NCBI RefSeq assembly: GCF_900103645.1
Contig: NZ_FNHP01000004.1
Coordinates: 277,148-341,147 of the forward strand
Direction: 5' to 3'
DNA length: 64,000 nucleotides
DNA from: Oryzisolibacter propanilivorax
Lineage (GTDB): Bacteria; Pseudomonadota; Gammaproteobacteria; Burkholderiales; Burkholderiaceae_C
A program made the position numbers and the translations under genes. Position 1 is the first letter of the stretch, and each line of letters begins with the position of its first letter. The notes under the pieces were generated by a model. That model did no database searches, was not told where the DNA came from, and was given only the letters and a program-made list of their open reading frames with translations. This document shows positions 25,854 to 35,087 of this stretch, in pieces.

Positions 25854-26588
25854 TTAGCCGGCGAGCTCCGCCCGCGTCGGGCGCGCACCGAAGATGCCGC
25901 TGCCCACGCGCACCAGCGTGCTGCCGGCCGCCACGGCGGCCTCCAGGTCGGCGGTCATGCCCAGCGAGACGGTGTCGAACTGCGCCAGCCCCGGCGCGCC
26001 CGAGGTGGCGATAGCATCGAACACCGCGCGCACGCGCGCATGCAGCGCGCGCTGCGCCTCGAAGCCTTCCACCGGATCGGGGATCGCCATGACTCCGCGC
26101 AGCACCAGGCGCGGCAGCCGCGCCACGGCCTGCGCCAGCGCCAGCGCGTCCTGCGGCGCCGCGCCGGATTTGGTGGCACCGCCATCGACGTTGACTTGGA
26201 TGCAGACGTTGAGCGGCGCCAGGCTGGGCGGGCGCTGCGCGGACAGGCGCTCGGCGGTCTTCAGCCGGTCGATGGTGTGCGCCCAGTCGAAATGCTCGGC
26301 CACCAGCCGGGTCTTGTTGCTCTGGATCGGGCCGATGCAGTGCCAGTGCAGGTCATCGGCCAGCTGTGGTGCCAGCGCGCGCACGGCGGCGATCTTGTCC
26401 ACGCCTTCCTGCAGGTAGTTTTCGCCGAAGGCACGCTGGCCGGCTTGCGCCGCCGCCAGCACAGCGTGGGCATCGAAGGTCTTGGAAACCGCCAGCAGGC
26501 CGACGGCCTGGGGTGGGCGCCCGGCCGCGTGGCAGGCCTCCCGGATGCGGGCGTGCACGTGTTCCAGTCGCTCGGCAATCGTCGCCAT
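25854..26588 (-). CDS. yggS: Pyridoxal-phosphate homeostasis protein YggS/PROSC family
   Basis: A 244-residue single-domain protein with a PLP-binding alanine-racemase-like barrel. It has no known catalytic turnover and helps control free pyridoxal phosphate. The cofactor lysine is Lys36 (LLAVSKTFDA). Family motifs are FGENYLQEG, WHCIGPIQSNK and VSLGMTADLEAAVAAGSTLV with VRVGSGIFG. It is divergent from pilT with a 53-bp gap, the arrangement commonly seen for yggS and pilT in proteobacteria. Confidence 0.95.
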   Translation of the reverse strand: MATIAERLEHVHARIREACHAAGRPPQAVGLLAVSKTFDAHAVLAAAQAGQRAFGENYLQEGVDKIAAVRALAPQLADDLHWHCIGPIQSNKTRLVAEHFDWAHTIDRLKTAERLSAQRPPSLAPLNVCIQVNVDGGATKSGAAPQDALALAQAVARLPRLVLRGVMAIPDPVEGFEAQRALHARVRAVFDAIATSGAPGLAQFDTVSLGMTADLEAAVAAGSTLVRVGSGIFGARPTRAELAG

Positions 26589-26641
26589 AATGTTTGTCCA
26601 GACGTATCCAAAACCCGTGATTTTCAGGTCAGGACATTCTC

Positions 26642-27685
26642 GTGGACATCACCCAGCTGCTGGCCTTCGGCGTGAAGAACAAGGCCTCGGACCTGCACCT
26701 GTCAGCCGGCCTGCCGCCGATGATCCGCGTGCATGGCGACGTGCGCCGCATCAACGTCGATGCACTGGACCACAAGACGGTGCACGCCATGGTCTACGAC
26801 ATCATGACGGACTCGCAGCGCAAGGCCTACGAGGAGTTCCTGGAGGTTGATTTCTCATTCGAGATCGAGGGGCTGGCGCGCTTTCGCGTCAACGCCTTCA
26901 ACCAGTACCGGGGCGCGGGGGCGGTGTTCCGCACCATCCCGAGCAAGATCCTGACACTGGAGCAACTCGGCGCGCCGAAGATCTTCGCCGACCTGGCGCT
27001 CAAGCCGCGTGGCCTGGTGCTGGTCACGGGCCCGACCGGCTCGGGCAAGTCGACCACGCTGGCGGCGATGATCAACTACCTGAACGAGAGCAGCTACGGC
27101 CACATCCTGACGGTGGAGGACCCGATCGAGTTCGTGCACGAGTCCAAGAAATCGCTCGTCAACCAGCGCGAGGTGGGGCCGATGACGCTGTCGTTCTCGG
27201 CCGCGCTGCGCTCGGCGCTGCGCGAGGACCCGGACGCGATCCTGGTGGGCGAGATGCGCGACCTGGAGACCATCCGCCTGGCCATGACCGCCGCCGAGAC
27301 CGGCCACCTGGTGTTCGGCACGCTGCACACGTCGAGTGCCGCCAAGACCATCGACCGCATCATCGACGTCTTCCCGGCCGAGGAAAAGGAGATGGTGCGC
27401 GCCATGCTGTCGGAGTCGCTGCAGGCCGTGATCTCGCAGACCCTGTGCAAGACTCGCGACGGCCAGGGGCGCGTGGCGGCGCACGAGATCATGCTGGGCA
27501 CCAGCGCCATCCGCAACCTGATCCGCGAGGCCAAGGTGGCGCAGATGTACTCGGCCATCCAGACCGGCAACAGCGTCGGCATGCAGACGCTGGACCAGAA
27601 CCTGACGGATCTGGTGCGGCGCAGCGTCATCAGCCCGGCCGAGGCACGGGCCAAGGCCAAGATCCCGGAGAACTTCCCCGGCTGA
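26642..27685 (+). CDS. pilT: Type IV pilus retraction ATPase PilT
   Basis: A 347-residue hexameric ATPase that depolymerises type IV pili for twitching motility and DNA uptake. The start is a GTG at 26642, giving MDITQLLAFG, the normal PilT N-terminus. Walker A is GPTGSGKST (130-138), Walker B lies in ILVGEMRD, a His box in TLHTSSAAKT, and the PilT-specific C-terminal AIRNLIRE motif is intact. pilU follows after 67 bp. The pilin and other assembly genes are not in the window. Confidence 0.97.
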   Translation: MDITQLLAFGVKNKASDLHLSAGLPPMIRVHGDVRRINVDALDHKTVHAMVYDIMTDSQRKAYEEFLEVDFSFEIEGLARFRVNAFNQYRGAGAVFRTIPSKILTLEQLGAPKIFADLALKPRGLVLVTGPTGSGKSTTLAAMINYLNESSYGHILTVEDPIEFVHESKKSLVNQREVGPMTLSFSAALRSALREDPDAILVGEMRDLETIRLAMTAAETGHLVFGTLHTSSAAKTIDRIIDVFPAEEKEMVRAMLSESLQAVISQTLCKTRDGQGRVAAHEIMLGTSAIRNLIREAKVAQMYSAIQTGNSVGMQTLDQNLTDLVRRSVISPAEARAKAKIPENFPG

Positions 27686-27752
27686 CGCGGCGCGCCGCCG
27701 CTGCCGTCCCCAATGCCGCCCCCGCCGGGCGGCCCATGAAAGCCACTGCACC

Positions 27753-28889
27753 ATGGAACGCGATCAGGCCAGCAAATTCATCAACGACCTGCTCCGGCTG
27801 ATGGTCAGCCGCGGCGGCAGCGACCTGTTCATCACTGCCGAGTTCCCGCCGGCCATCAAGGTCGACGGCAAGGTCACCAAGGTCTCGCCGCAGCCGCTCA
27901 CCCCCGGCCACACGCTGGCGCTGGCGCGCTCGATCATGAGCGACCGGCAGATCGCCGACTTCGAGCGCACCAAGGAGTGCAACTTCGCCATTTCGCCGGC
28001 CGGCATCGGGCGCTTTCGCGTCAACACCTTCGTGCAGCAGGGCCGGGTCGGCATGGTGATGCGCTCGATCCCCACCCGGCCGCCGACCATCGACGGCCTG
28101 GGCATGCCGCAGGTGCTCAAGGAAGTCGCCATGGCCAAGCGCGGGCTGTGCATCCTGGTGGGCGCCACCGGCTCGGGCAAGTCGACCACGCTGGCGGCGA
28201 TGCTGGACTGGCGCAACGAGAACTCGCACGGCCACATCATCACCGTGGAAGACCCGGTGGAATTCGTGCATGCGCACAAGAACTGCGTGGTCACGCAGCG
28301 CGAGATCGGGCTGGACACCGACAGCTGGGAGATCGCGCTGAAGAACACCCTGCGCCAGGCGCCGGACGTGATCCTGATGGGCGAGATCCGCGACCGTGAA
28401 ACCATGGAGCACGCGGTGGTGTTTTCAGAGACCGGCCACCTGTGCCTGGCCACGCTGCACGCCAACAGCGCCAACCAGGCGCTGGACCGCATAGTCAACT
28501 TCTTCCCCGAGGAGCGGCGCGAGCAGCTGCTGATGGACCTGTCGCTGAACCTGCGCGCCATGGTCTCGCAGCGCCTGATCCCGCACCAGAACGGCAAGGG
28601 CCGCGCGGCCGCCGTGGAGGTCATGCTGAACACCCCGCTGATCGCCGACCTGATCTTCAAGAACGAGGTGGTGGAGATCAAGGAGATCATGAAGAAGAGC
28701 CGCAACCTGGGCATGCAGACCTTCGACCAGTCGCTGTTCGACCTGTTCGAGGCCAATGTCATCACCTATGAGGACGCGCTGCGCAACGCCGACTCGGTGA
28801 ACGACCTGCGGCTGCAGTTCAAGCTCTCCAGCCAGCGCCTGAAGACCACCGACTTGGCGGCAGGCACCGAGCACCTGACCATCATCTGA
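27753..28889 (+). CDS. pilU: Type IV pilus accessory retraction ATPase PilU
   Basis: A 378-residue PilT paralog that boosts or replaces PilT force during retraction. Walker A is GATGSGKST (137-145), Walker B is in VILMGEIRDRE, and a His box is in LATLHANSANQ. The product begins MERDQASKFINDLLRLMVSR and ends with a C-terminal tail longer than that of PilT. It lies directly downstream of pilT in the same direction, presumably in one operon. Confidence 0.97.
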   Translation: MERDQASKFINDLLRLMVSRGGSDLFITAEFPPAIKVDGKVTKVSPQPLTPGHTLALARSIMSDRQIADFERTKECNFAISPAGIGRFRVNTFVQQGRVGMVMRSIPTRPPTIDGLGMPQVLKEVAMAKRGLCILVGATGSGKSTTLAAMLDWRNENSHGHIITVEDPVEFVHAHKNCVVTQREIGLDTDSWEIALKNTLRQAPDVILMGEIRDRETMEHAVVFSETGHLCLATLHANSANQALDRIVNFFPEERREQLLMDLSLNLRAMVSQRLIPHQNGKGRAAAVEVMLNTPLIADLIFKNEVVEIKEIMKKSRNLGMQTFDQSLFDLFEANVITYEDALRNADSVNDLRLQFKLSSQRLKTTDLAAGTEHLTII

Positions 28890-28938
28890 TCCCTCGGCGT
28901 CCTTCTATCCTTCCCTGGCCTCCTCAACTTTCACGCCC

Positions 28939-29874
28939 ATGACACCCAGCATCCAGCCCCGCACCTACGACACCCCGAAACCCCGCCGCGTCGCCTTCCT
29001 GGGCCTGGGCGTGATGGGCTACCCGATGGCCGGGCACCTGGCGCGCGCCGGCCATCAGGTGACGGTGTACAACCGTACCCACGCCCGGGCCGAAGCCTGG
29101 CGCGAGGAATTCAACGCACAGGCCGAAGGCGGGCATCCGGCGCACACGCCGCGCGAAGCCGTGCAGGAAGCAGACATCATCTTCAGTTGCGTGGGCAACG
29201 ACAACGACCTGCGTAGCGTGGTGCTGGGGCCGGAAGGCGCGTTCGCCGGCATGCGCGCCGGCGCCATCTTCGTCGACCACACCACTGCCTCGGCAGCGGT
29301 GGCGCGCGAGCTATATGACGCAGCGCGCGAGCGTGGCCTGCAGTTCCTGGACGCGCCCGTCTCGGGCGGCCAGGCCGGCGCTCAAGGCGGGCAGCTGACG
29401 GTGATGTGCGGCGGTGACGCGGCAGCGTTCGAGCAGGTGCGGCCGGTGGCGCTGGCCTTTGCGCGCGCGGTCACGCATGTCGGCGAAAGCGGCGCCGGTC
29501 AGCTGGCCAAGATGGTCAACCAGGTATGCGTCGCGGGCGTGCTGCAGGGTCTGTCGGAAGCGCTGGCCTTCGGCATGCGCGCCGGCCTGGACATGCCGCA
29601 GGTGCTGGAGGTGATCGGCCAGGGCGCGGCGCAAAGCTGGCAGATGGACCACCGCGGCCCCACCATGCTGCAGGGACAGTTCGATTTCGGCTTCGCCGTG
29701 GACTGGATGCGCAAGGACCTGGGCCTGGTGCTCGACGAGGCCCGGCGCAACGGCGCGCGCATGCCGGTGACGGCTCTGGTGGACCAGTTCTATGCCGATG
29801 TGCAGGAGTCCGGCGGGGCCCGCTGGGACACTTCCAGCCTGATCACCCGCCTGCTGCCGCCGCAGCCCTCCTGA
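28939..29874 (+). CDS. NAD(P)-dependent beta-hydroxyacid dehydrogenase (3-hydroxyisobutyrate dehydrogenase family)
   Basis: A 311-residue oxidoreductase. The Rossmann motif is FLGLGVMGYPMAGHLARAGH (about residues 18-37), the substrate loop DAPVSGGQAGAQGG, and the catalytic lysine is in GAGQLAKMVNQ. Relatives act on 3-hydroxyisobutyrate, tartronate semialdehyde or similar acids; the substrate cannot be told from sequence alone. If tartronate semialdehyde, it would match the glycolate/glyoxylate genes upstream, but that is speculation. It starts 49 bp after pilU and ends 35 bp before the convergent dolP-like gene. Confidence 0.9.
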   Translation: MTPSIQPRTYDTPKPRRVAFLGLGVMGYPMAGHLARAGHQVTVYNRTHARAEAWREEFNAQAEGGHPAHTPREAVQEADIIFSCVGNDNDLRSVVLGPEGAFAGMRAGAIFVDHTTASAAVARELYDAARERGLQFLDAPVSGGQAGAQGGQLTVMCGGDAAAFEQVRPVALAFARAVTHVGESGAGQLAKMVNQVCVAGVLQGLSEALAFGMRAGLDMPQVLEVIGQGAAQSWQMDHRGPTMLQGQFDFGFAVDWMRKDLGLVLDEARRNGARMPVTALVDQFYADVQESGGARWDTSSLITRLLPPQPS

Positions 29875-29909
29875 ACCACTGCTCGCAGCGCCCGCTTAGA
29901 CGGGCACGA

Positions 29910-30572
29910 TCACGGCTTGGCAGGGGTCGAGGCGGCCGCCGGGTCCTGCGTCACCGGAGCCGCCAGCTGGCGGCTGAGCTCCTCCTCGGTCAACACCTCG
30001 AACACCCGCACCACCTTGCGCACGCCATCGACACCGCGCGCGATCTCGGCGGCGCGCTTGGCCTCGCGCTGCGTGACCCGGCCCATCAGGTACACCACGT
30101 TGCGCTCGGTCACGACCTTGAAGGCGCTGGCCGACAGGTCGCGCGCATCCACCAGGCTGGCGCGCACCTTGCCGGTGATGAAGGTATCGGCGGAACGCTG
30201 GGACAGCGAAGTCTGCGCCATCACGCCGACATCGTTCACGATGGATTGCACGTTCTCGACGGTACGCACCACCTGTTCCACCTTCTGCACGTCCCCAGCG
30301 CTGCTGGCCTCGCCGGTGAGCAGCACTTGGCGGTTGTAGCTGGTGACATTGACGTGCACGCGCTCGCCCAGGGTTTCACGGATGCGGTTGGCAGCGCGCA
30401 GCTCGATGCCCTCGTCTTCGACCTGAGCGCCGGTGGTGCGCCGGTCCACGGCGATCAACGTGCCCACCACGGCGCTACCGCCGATGACCAGCGGTACGCA
30501 CGCCGTCAGGCTGGCGGCCAAGCTGGCGGTTGCAAGCACGGCCAGCGTGCCGCGCGTCAGGAACGGGTTCAT
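29910..30572 (-). CDS. dolP: Dual BON-domain outer-membrane lipoprotein (DolP/YraP-like)
   Basis: A 220-residue lipoprotein with lipobox LTAC at Cys25 and two BON domains (about residues 50-125 and 130-200). DolP in E. coli supports outer-membrane integrity and BAM function. Each BON repeat shows the expected pattern, for example VNVTSYNRQVLLTGEA with VNDVGV, and FKVVTERNVVYLMGRVTQRE. The start ATG overlaps the upstream diaA-like stop as ATGA (30572-30569), which decides the start. The order yraN-diaA-dolP matches E. coli yraN-yraO-yraP. Confidence 0.9.
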   Translation of the reverse strand: MNPFLTRGTLAVLATASLAASLTACVPLVIGGSAVVGTLIAVDRRTTGAQVEDEGIELRAANRIRETLGERVHVNVTSYNRQVLLTGEASSAGDVQKVEQVVRTVENVQSIVNDVGVMAQTSLSQRSADTFITGKVRASLVDARDLSASAFKVVTERNVVYLMGRVTQREAKRAAEIARGVDGVRKVVRVFEVLTEEELSRQLAAPVTQDPAAASTPAKP

Positions 30573-31165
30573 AGCATGATCTCCTGGTCTCCAAGCAATA
30601 GGGTGTCCACGCTGTCGCACAGGCAGTGCAGCACCAGGGCCTGCACCTCGCGCACGCGCGCGGCGCGCTCGTGCATCACGGCGATCTGCACATCGGTCTC
30701 GCGCAGCTGCGTGGCCAGTTCGCCACCGTCGCGGCCATAGCAGGCGATCACGGTCATGTCGCGTTCGTGCGCGGCCTGCACCGCTTGCAGCAGGGCCGTG
30801 TCGCTGCCAGCCATGGTGAGTACCAGCAGCACGTCACCAGCCTGCCCCAGCGCCCGCACCTGGCGTGCCAAGCGTGTGTCGCCGAGGCCGGCATCGCTGC
30901 ACAGCGACCAGGTCGCGTCGGGAACCAGCGCCAGCGCGGCCAGCTCCGGGCGGTCGCGTTCGAAACCGGTGACGCACATCGCGGCGAACTGCTGCGCCAG
31001 CGCACCGCACGGACCGACGCCGCAGGCCAGCAGGCGTGCGCCACTGGTGATGCAGGCCACCACGGCATGCGCGGCAGCGGCGATGGCGGGGCTGAGGGAT
31101 TGGGCGGACTGGTATTTGAGGTCCGCGCTGTCGATGAACTGCTGTTGTATGCGTTGCTCGAGCAT
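30569..31165 (-). CDS. diaA: SIS-domain protein DiaA-like (DnaA initiator-associating / phosphoheptose isomerase family)
   Basis: A 198-residue SIS-domain protein. The start MLEQRIQQQFIDSADLKYQS resembles DiaA and GmhA N-termini. The SIS fold region includes LLACGVGPCGALAQQFAAM, with a cysteine where many relatives have Asn/Ser, and LLVLTMAGSDTALLQAVQAA. DiaA binds DnaA to stimulate replication initiation; GmhA makes a heptose for LPS. The yraN-diaA-dolP gene order favours DiaA. The start at 31165 is preferred because the longer frame reaches into yraN. Translationally coupled to dolP. Confidence 0.85.
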   Translation of the reverse strand: MLEQRIQQQFIDSADLKYQSAQSLSPAIAAAAHAVVACITSGARLLACGVGPCGALAQQFAAMCVTGFERDRPELAALALVPDATWSLCSDAGLGDTRLARQVRALGQAGDVLLVLTMAGSDTALLQAVQAAHERDMTVIACYGRDGGELATQLRETDVQIAVMHERAARVREVQALVLHCLCDSVDTLLLGDQEIML

Positions 31166-31224
31166 GGGCCGGGGATGATACCCGCGGCTTCTGTAGCAGG
31201 ACGCAACAGGCGGGTGCGCCTCGC

Positions 31225-31626
31225 TCAGGCACCGTCCGCGTCGAAGGCGGCACGCAGCCACTGCAGGCTCTGGGGCTCGATCAGCACCACATCGAAGCGG
31301 CACGGCGGCGGCGCCGGCAGGCGCATCAGGTAGCAGCGCGCAGCGAAGACGATGCGCCGGCGCTTGGCCGCGCCGATGCTGCCGCCGGCACCGCCATGAC
31401 CGGTCCCCGAGCGGCTGCGCACTTCGACGAACACCAGCGTGCCGTCGCGCTCGCGCAGGATCAGGTCGATCTCGCCACCGCCGCGGCCGGCGGTTCGATA
31501 ATTGCGCGCTACCAGCGTCAGGCCAGCGGCCAGCAGGTGGTCCAGCGCCTGATCCTCCGCTGCCTGGCCCCTGGCACGGGTGGTATCAGGGCTGGAAGCT
31601 GGCCGTATCCGTTCGAGGAATCCCAT
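31225..31626 (-). CDS. yraN: YraN family (UPF0102) nuclease-like protein
   Basis: A 133-residue protein of the UPF0102 family with an endonuclease-like fold: EIDLILRERDGTLVFVEVR carries the E...D...ExK-type pattern, ending here in EVRSR. Its function is unproven, although DNA processing has been suggested for relatives. The preferred start ATG (31626-31624) shares one base with the TTG start of the divergent rsmI, so the two start codons overlap. An ATG three codons upstream would overlap rsmI further. The gene lies 59 bp upstream of diaA. Confidence 0.88.
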   Translation of the reverse strand: MGFLERIRPASSPDTTRARGQAAEDQALDHLLAAGLTLVARNYRTAGRGGGEIDLILRERDGTLVFVEVRSRSGTGHGGAGGSIGAAKRRRIVFAARCYLMRLPAPPPCRFDVVLIEPQSLQWLRAAFDADGA

Positions 31627-32543
31627 TGAATCCATCCTTTGCCCAGGCCCTGATTGCCGCCCGCGATGCCGCGGCCAGTCAGCATTATCCGCAGGCCGCC
31701 CTGTACGTGGTGGCCACGCCCATCGGCAACTTGGCCGACATCACCCTGCGCGCGCTGCATGTGCTGCAGCTGGTGGACATCATCGCCTGCGAGGACACGC
31801 GCCACACCCAGGCACTGCTGCGTGCCTATGGCATCGACAAGCCGGCCGGCAGCTTGGTGGCGCTGCACCAGCACAATGAGGCCCAGGCGGCCCAGCAGGT
31901 GCTGGCACGGCTGCAGCAGGGGCAGCGCGTGGCCTATGTCAGCGACGCCGGCACGCCGGGCGTGAGTGATCCGGGTGCCCGTTTGGTGGACAGCATCACG
32001 GCCGCCGGCATGCGCTGCATTCCACTGCCAGGGGCCAGCAGCGTGACCACGGCGCTGTCCGCGGCAGGCGCCATCGGCACGGGCAACCACAGTACAGGCT
32101 TCTTGTTCGCGGGGTTTTTGCCGTCCAGGGGCGCGGAGCGTCGTACAGCGGTGCAGGCACTGGCCGGCGAGCCGCGCAGCGTGTTGATTCTGGAAGCGCC
32201 GCACCGTATCCGCGATTTGGCACAAGCGCTGGGAGTGCTGGGTACGCGCCGCGTGACGCTGGCGCGCGAGCTGACCAAGCAGTTCGAAGAAATCACCAGC
32301 CATGTGGCGCAGGACCTGGACGCTTGGCTGGAGGCAGCGCCACAACGCAGCAAAGGAGAATTCGTGGTCGTGCTGCATCCAACGGAGTTGGCGCCGCAGC
32401 AATCCCAGGCACTGGACGTGCTGCGCCTGTTGCTGCAGGAACTGCCGACCAAGACCGCGGTGCGACTGGCCGCCCAGATCACCGGCGCCGCGCGCAACAC
32501 GCTCTATGACGCTGCCCTGCAAGAAAAAAGCACGGGAAGCTGA
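31626..32543 (+). CDS. rsmI: 16S rRNA 2'-O-ribose C1402 methyltransferase RsmI
   Basis: A 305-residue SAM-dependent methyltransferase that modifies C1402 in the ribosomal P site. Family motifs: VATPIGNLADITLRAL, ACEDTRHT, SDAGTPGVSDPG and PGASSVTTALSAAG. The start is a TTG at 31626, supported by GAGGAA 6-7 bases upstream and by the shape of the N-terminus (MNPSFAQALIAARD). It is divergent from yraN with overlapping start codons, so each promoter must lie inside the other gene. A strong hairpin terminator stands 65 bp after the stop. Confidence 0.95.
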   Translation: MNPSFAQALIAARDAAASQHYPQAALYVVATPIGNLADITLRALHVLQLVDIIACEDTRHTQALLRAYGIDKPAGSLVALHQHNEAQAAQQVLARLQQGQRVAYVSDAGTPGVSDPGARLVDSITAAGMRCIPLPGASSVTTALSAAGAIGTGNHSTGFLFAGFLPSRGAERRTAVQALAGEPRSVLILEAPHRIRDLAQALGVLGTRRVTLARELTKQFEEITSHVAQDLDAWLEAAPQRSKGEFVVVLHPTELAPQQSQALDVLRLLLQELPTKTAVRLAAQITGAARNTLYDAALQEKSTGS

Positions 32544-32608
32544 AGGCGAGCTGCGCAGCAAAGCCATCCGGGCCGGGATGGCCTGCAATGCCGCTCAAGC
32601 AGACAAAA

Positions 32609-32633
32609 AAAGACCCGCTTGTAGCGGGTCTTT
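32609..32633 (-). terminator. Intrinsic terminator of the initiator tRNA gene (also faces rsmI)
   Basis: The stem AAAGACCCGCT with AGCGGGTCTTT is 11 bp and perfect, with a 3-base loop. On the minus strand it is followed by a T-rich run, so it fits the end of the tRNA transcript 25 bp downstream of the gene. Read on the plus strand it has only a short T tract but could also stop rsmI transcription. Confidence 0.85.
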
Positions 32634-32658
32634 CACAACAACCGGAGTTGCTGAAGTT

Positions 32659-32735
<77 letters not shown>

Positions 32736-32746
32736 TCAGAAACGAA

Positions 32747-32775
32747 AGTATAACCTAGTTTTTAGGCCTTGGCAG
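32747..32775 (-). promoter_or_regulatory. Candidate sigma-70 promoter for the initiator tRNA
   Basis: On the minus strand, CTGCCA (4 of 6 to the -35 consensus), a 17-bp spacer containing the rplQ stop codon, and TATACT (5 of 6 to the -10). The -10 box ends 11 bases before tRNA position 1. This would let the tRNA be expressed independently of the ribosomal operon. Confidence 0.55.
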
Positions 32776-33163
32776 CATTTTCGCCGGCATCCGCTGCATT
32801 TTCTTCAGCGCGCTCGACGAACTCCACAAAAGCCATGGGCGCGTTGTCGCCCACGCGGTAACCCATCTTCAGGATGCGCGTGTAGCCGCCCGGACGGGCC
32901 TTGAAGCGCGGGCCGAGTTCGTTGAACAGCTTGGTCACGCTGTCGCGGTCGCGCAGGCGGTTGAAAGCCAAGCGGCGATTGGCCACCGAGTCTTGCTTGG
33001 CCAGGGTGATCATGGGCTCGATCACGCGGCGCAGTTCCTTGGCCTTCGGCACAGTGGTTTTGATGGCCTCGTGCTCGATGAGCGAGTTCATCATGTTCTG
33101 CAGCATCGCCAGGCGGTGCGATGTGGTGCGGTTGAGTTTGCGCAGGCCGTGTCCGTGACGCAT
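32762..33163 (-). CDS. rplQ: 50S ribosomal protein L17
   Basis: A 133-residue L17, last gene of the alpha operon, beginning [20 protein letters not shown]. It binds 23S rRNA near the exit tunnel. The C-terminus is an Ala/Glu-rich tail ([16 protein letters not shown]). It follows rpoA after 83 bp, the conserved order. The final codons and stop overlap the -35 and spacer of the tRNA promoter candidate. Confidence 0.98.
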   Translation of the reverse strand: MRHGHGLRKLNRTTSHRLAMLQNMMNSLIEHEAIKTTVPKAKELRRVIEPMITLAKQDSVANRRLAFNRLRDRDSVTKLFNELGPRFKARPGGYTRILKMGYRVGDNAPMAFVEFVERAEENAADAGENAAKA

Positions 33164-33246
33164 GGTGCTTTCCTTCTTGATTCAATTAAAACGGACAGCC
33201 GTATCAGGTACTGCCCGGAGCACTCCCACAATGGGAAAATGGCAGA

Positions 33247-34239
33247 TCAGCGCTTGTCCAGGCCGGCAGGCGGCCAGTTTTCGAGCTTCATGCCCAAGGT
33301 CAGGCCGCGCGAGGCAAGCACTTCCTTGATTTCGTTGAGCGACTTGCGGCCCAGGTTGGGGGTCTTCAGCAGCTCGTTCTCGGTGCGCTGGATCAGGTCA
33401 CCGATGTAGTAGATGTTCTCGGCCTTCAGGCAGTTGGCTGAACGCACCGTAAGTTCCAGCTCGTCCACCGGACGCAGTAGGATCGGATCGAACGTGGCCG
33501 CACCACGCGAGCTGGCCGGGGCATCGAAGGCCGCCAGTTCGCCGCCTTCGAGCTGCGCGAATACCGCCAGCTGCTCGACCAGGATCTTGGCCGAGGCACG
33601 CACCGCATCTTCCGCGGTGATGGCACCGTTGGTCTCGATCTCCATGACCAGCTTGTCCAGGTCGGTACGCTGCTCAACGCGGGCGCTTTCGACGGTGTAG
33701 CTGACGCGGCGGATCGGCGAGAACGATGCATCCAGCACGATGCGGCCGATGGACTTGGTCGACTCATCGGCGTAACGGCGCAGCGTACCGGGCACATAGC
33801 CACGGCCTTTCTCGACCTTGATCTGCATGTCGAGCTTGCCACCAGCAGACAGCGTCGCGATGACGTGGTCAGGGTTGACGATCTCGACATCGTGCGGCGT
33901 CTGAATATCGCGCGCCGTGACCACACCGTCGCCATCCTTGCGCAGCGACAGCGTGACTTCGTCACGGTTGAGCAGCTTGAACACCACGCCCTTCAGGTTC
34001 AGCAGGATGTTGACGACGTCTTCCTGGACGCCATCAATGGACGAATACTCGTGCACGACGCCGGCAATCGTCACTTCGGTTGCTGCGTAGCCCAGCATGG
34101 ACGACAGCAGCACCCGACGCAGGGCATTGCCCAGCGTGTGGCCGTAACCGCGCTCGAACGGTTCCAGTTCGACCTTGGCGCGGTTGGGGCCCAGCTGCTC
34201 GACGTTGATGGCCTTGGGCTTCAGCAAATTGGTTTGCAT
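33247..34239 (-). CDS. rpoA: RNA polymerase alpha subunit
   Basis: A 330-residue alpha subunit. The N-terminal assembly domain includes [20 protein letters not shown] (about residues 27-46). A flexible linker leads to the C-terminal domain (about 250-320), with [33 protein letters not shown] and RGLTLGM, which contacts UP elements and activators. Complete. It lies 127 bp downstream of rpsD, with a strong hairpin in the gap. Confidence 0.99.
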   Translation of the reverse strand: MQTNLLKPKAINVEQLGPNRAKVELEPFERGYGHTLGNALRRVLLSSMLGYAATEVTIAGVVHEYSSIDGVQEDVVNILLNLKGVVFKLLNRDEVTLSLRKDGDGVVTARDIQTPHDVEIVNPDHVIATLSAGGKLDMQIKVEKGRGYVPGTLRRYADESTKSIGRIVLDASFSPIRRVSYTVESARVEQRTDLDKLVMEIETNGAITAEDAVRASAKILVEQLAVFAQLEGGELAAFDAPASSRGAATFDPILLRPVDELELTVRSANCLKAENIYYIGDLIQRTENELLKTPNLGRKSLNEIKEVLASRGLTLGMKLENWPPAGLDKR

Positions 34240-34293
34240 GCAGACTTCCTCTCAATACCCCCAGCTCGTTACGCCGGTAAGGCTGGTGAAGCG

Positions 34294-34321
34294 CCCCTAT
34301 CGCGATGCCTCGCGGTAGGGG
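34294..34321 (-). promoter_or_regulatory. Stem-loop in the rpsD-rpoA gap
   Basis: CCCCTA and CGCGA pair with TCGCG and TAGGGG around a GGCA loop, giving a 12-bp stem with one C-A mismatch on the transcribed strand. There is no T tract after it on that strand, so it looks more like an RNA processing or translational element than a terminator. Its role is unknown. Confidence 0.5.
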
Positions 34322-34366
34322 GGACGGTTTTTGCGTGCGTTGGCGCCATGGCGGCGCCTTCAAGGA

Positions 34367-34990
34367 TCAGCGCGAGTACAGTTCGACGATCAGCGATTCG
34401 TTGATGTCGGCACCGAATTCGTCGCGATCCGGCACCTTCTTGAAGGTGCCTTCGGCCTTGTCGGCATTGACCTCGACCCAGGCGGGGATGCCGACCTGCT
34501 GTGCCAGCTGCAGCGCCTCGACGATACGCGCCTGCTTCTTGGACTTTTCGCGCACGGCCACCACGTCGCCGGCCTTGACCAGGTACGACGCGATGTTGAC
34601 CGACTGGCCGTTCACCGTGATCGCCTTGTGCGACACCAGCTGGCGCGCCTCGGCACGGGTCGAGCCGAAGCCCATGCGATAGACGACGTTGTCCAGGCGG
34701 CACTCGAGCAGGCCCAGCAGGTTGGCGCCGGTGTTGCCACGGCGGCGCTCGGCTTCGGCGAAGTAACGGCGGAACTGCTTTTCCAGCACACCATACATGC
34801 GCTTGACCTTCTGCTTCTCGCGCAGCTGCAGACCGTAGTCGGAGGTGCGTGCGCCGGAGATGCGGCCATGCTGGCCAGGCTTGGTGTCGAACTTGGCCTT
34901 GTCCGCGATGGAGCGACGGGCGCTCTTCAGGAACAGGTCGGTGCCTTCACGGCGGGAGAGCTTGGCCTTGGGGCCGAGATAACGTGCCAC
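34367..34990 (-). CDS. rpsD: 30S ribosomal protein S4
   Basis: A 207-residue S4 starting [20 protein letters not shown]. An S4 RNA-binding domain occupies about residues 97-160 ([20 protein letters not shown]). The N-terminal zinc cysteines found in some bacteria are absent. S4 is a primary 16S rRNA binder and, in E. coli, the translational repressor of the alpha operon. Here hairpins flank the gene on both sides (35017-35069 and 34294-34321), which may be relevant to such control. Confidence 0.98.
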   Translation of the reverse strand: MARYLGPKAKLSRREGTDLFLKSARRSIADKAKFDTKPGQHGRISGARTSDYGLQLREKQKVKRMYGVLEKQFRRYFAEAERRRGNTGANLLGLLECRLDNVVYRMGFGSTRAEARQLVSHKAITVNGQSVNIASYLVKAGDVVAVREKSKKQARIVEALQLAQQVGIPAWVEVNADKAEGTFKKVPDRDEFGADINESLIVELYSR

Positions 34991-35016
34991 TTGTATTTCC
35001 TTGGAATTTTCAGCTA

Positions 35017-35069
35017 CCGCAGCACGGCTGCGGGAGCCACCTTCGTCGCCGTCACGGGCGCGAGGTGGC
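35017..35069 (-). promoter_or_regulatory. Two adjacent stem-loops in the rpsK-rpsD gap
   Basis: Reading the minus strand, the first stem pairs GCCACCT with AGGTGGC (35069-35063 with 35042-35036), enclosing CGCC/GGCG. The second is a perfect 7-bp hairpin CCGCAGC-CGT-GCTGCGG (35033-35017). They occupy most of the 97-bp leader before rpsD and end about 27 bases before its start. Possibly S4 autoregulation or RNA processing; not a recognised family. Confidence 0.45.
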
Positions 35070-35087
35070 GGTGGGCTTCAGTGAAGA

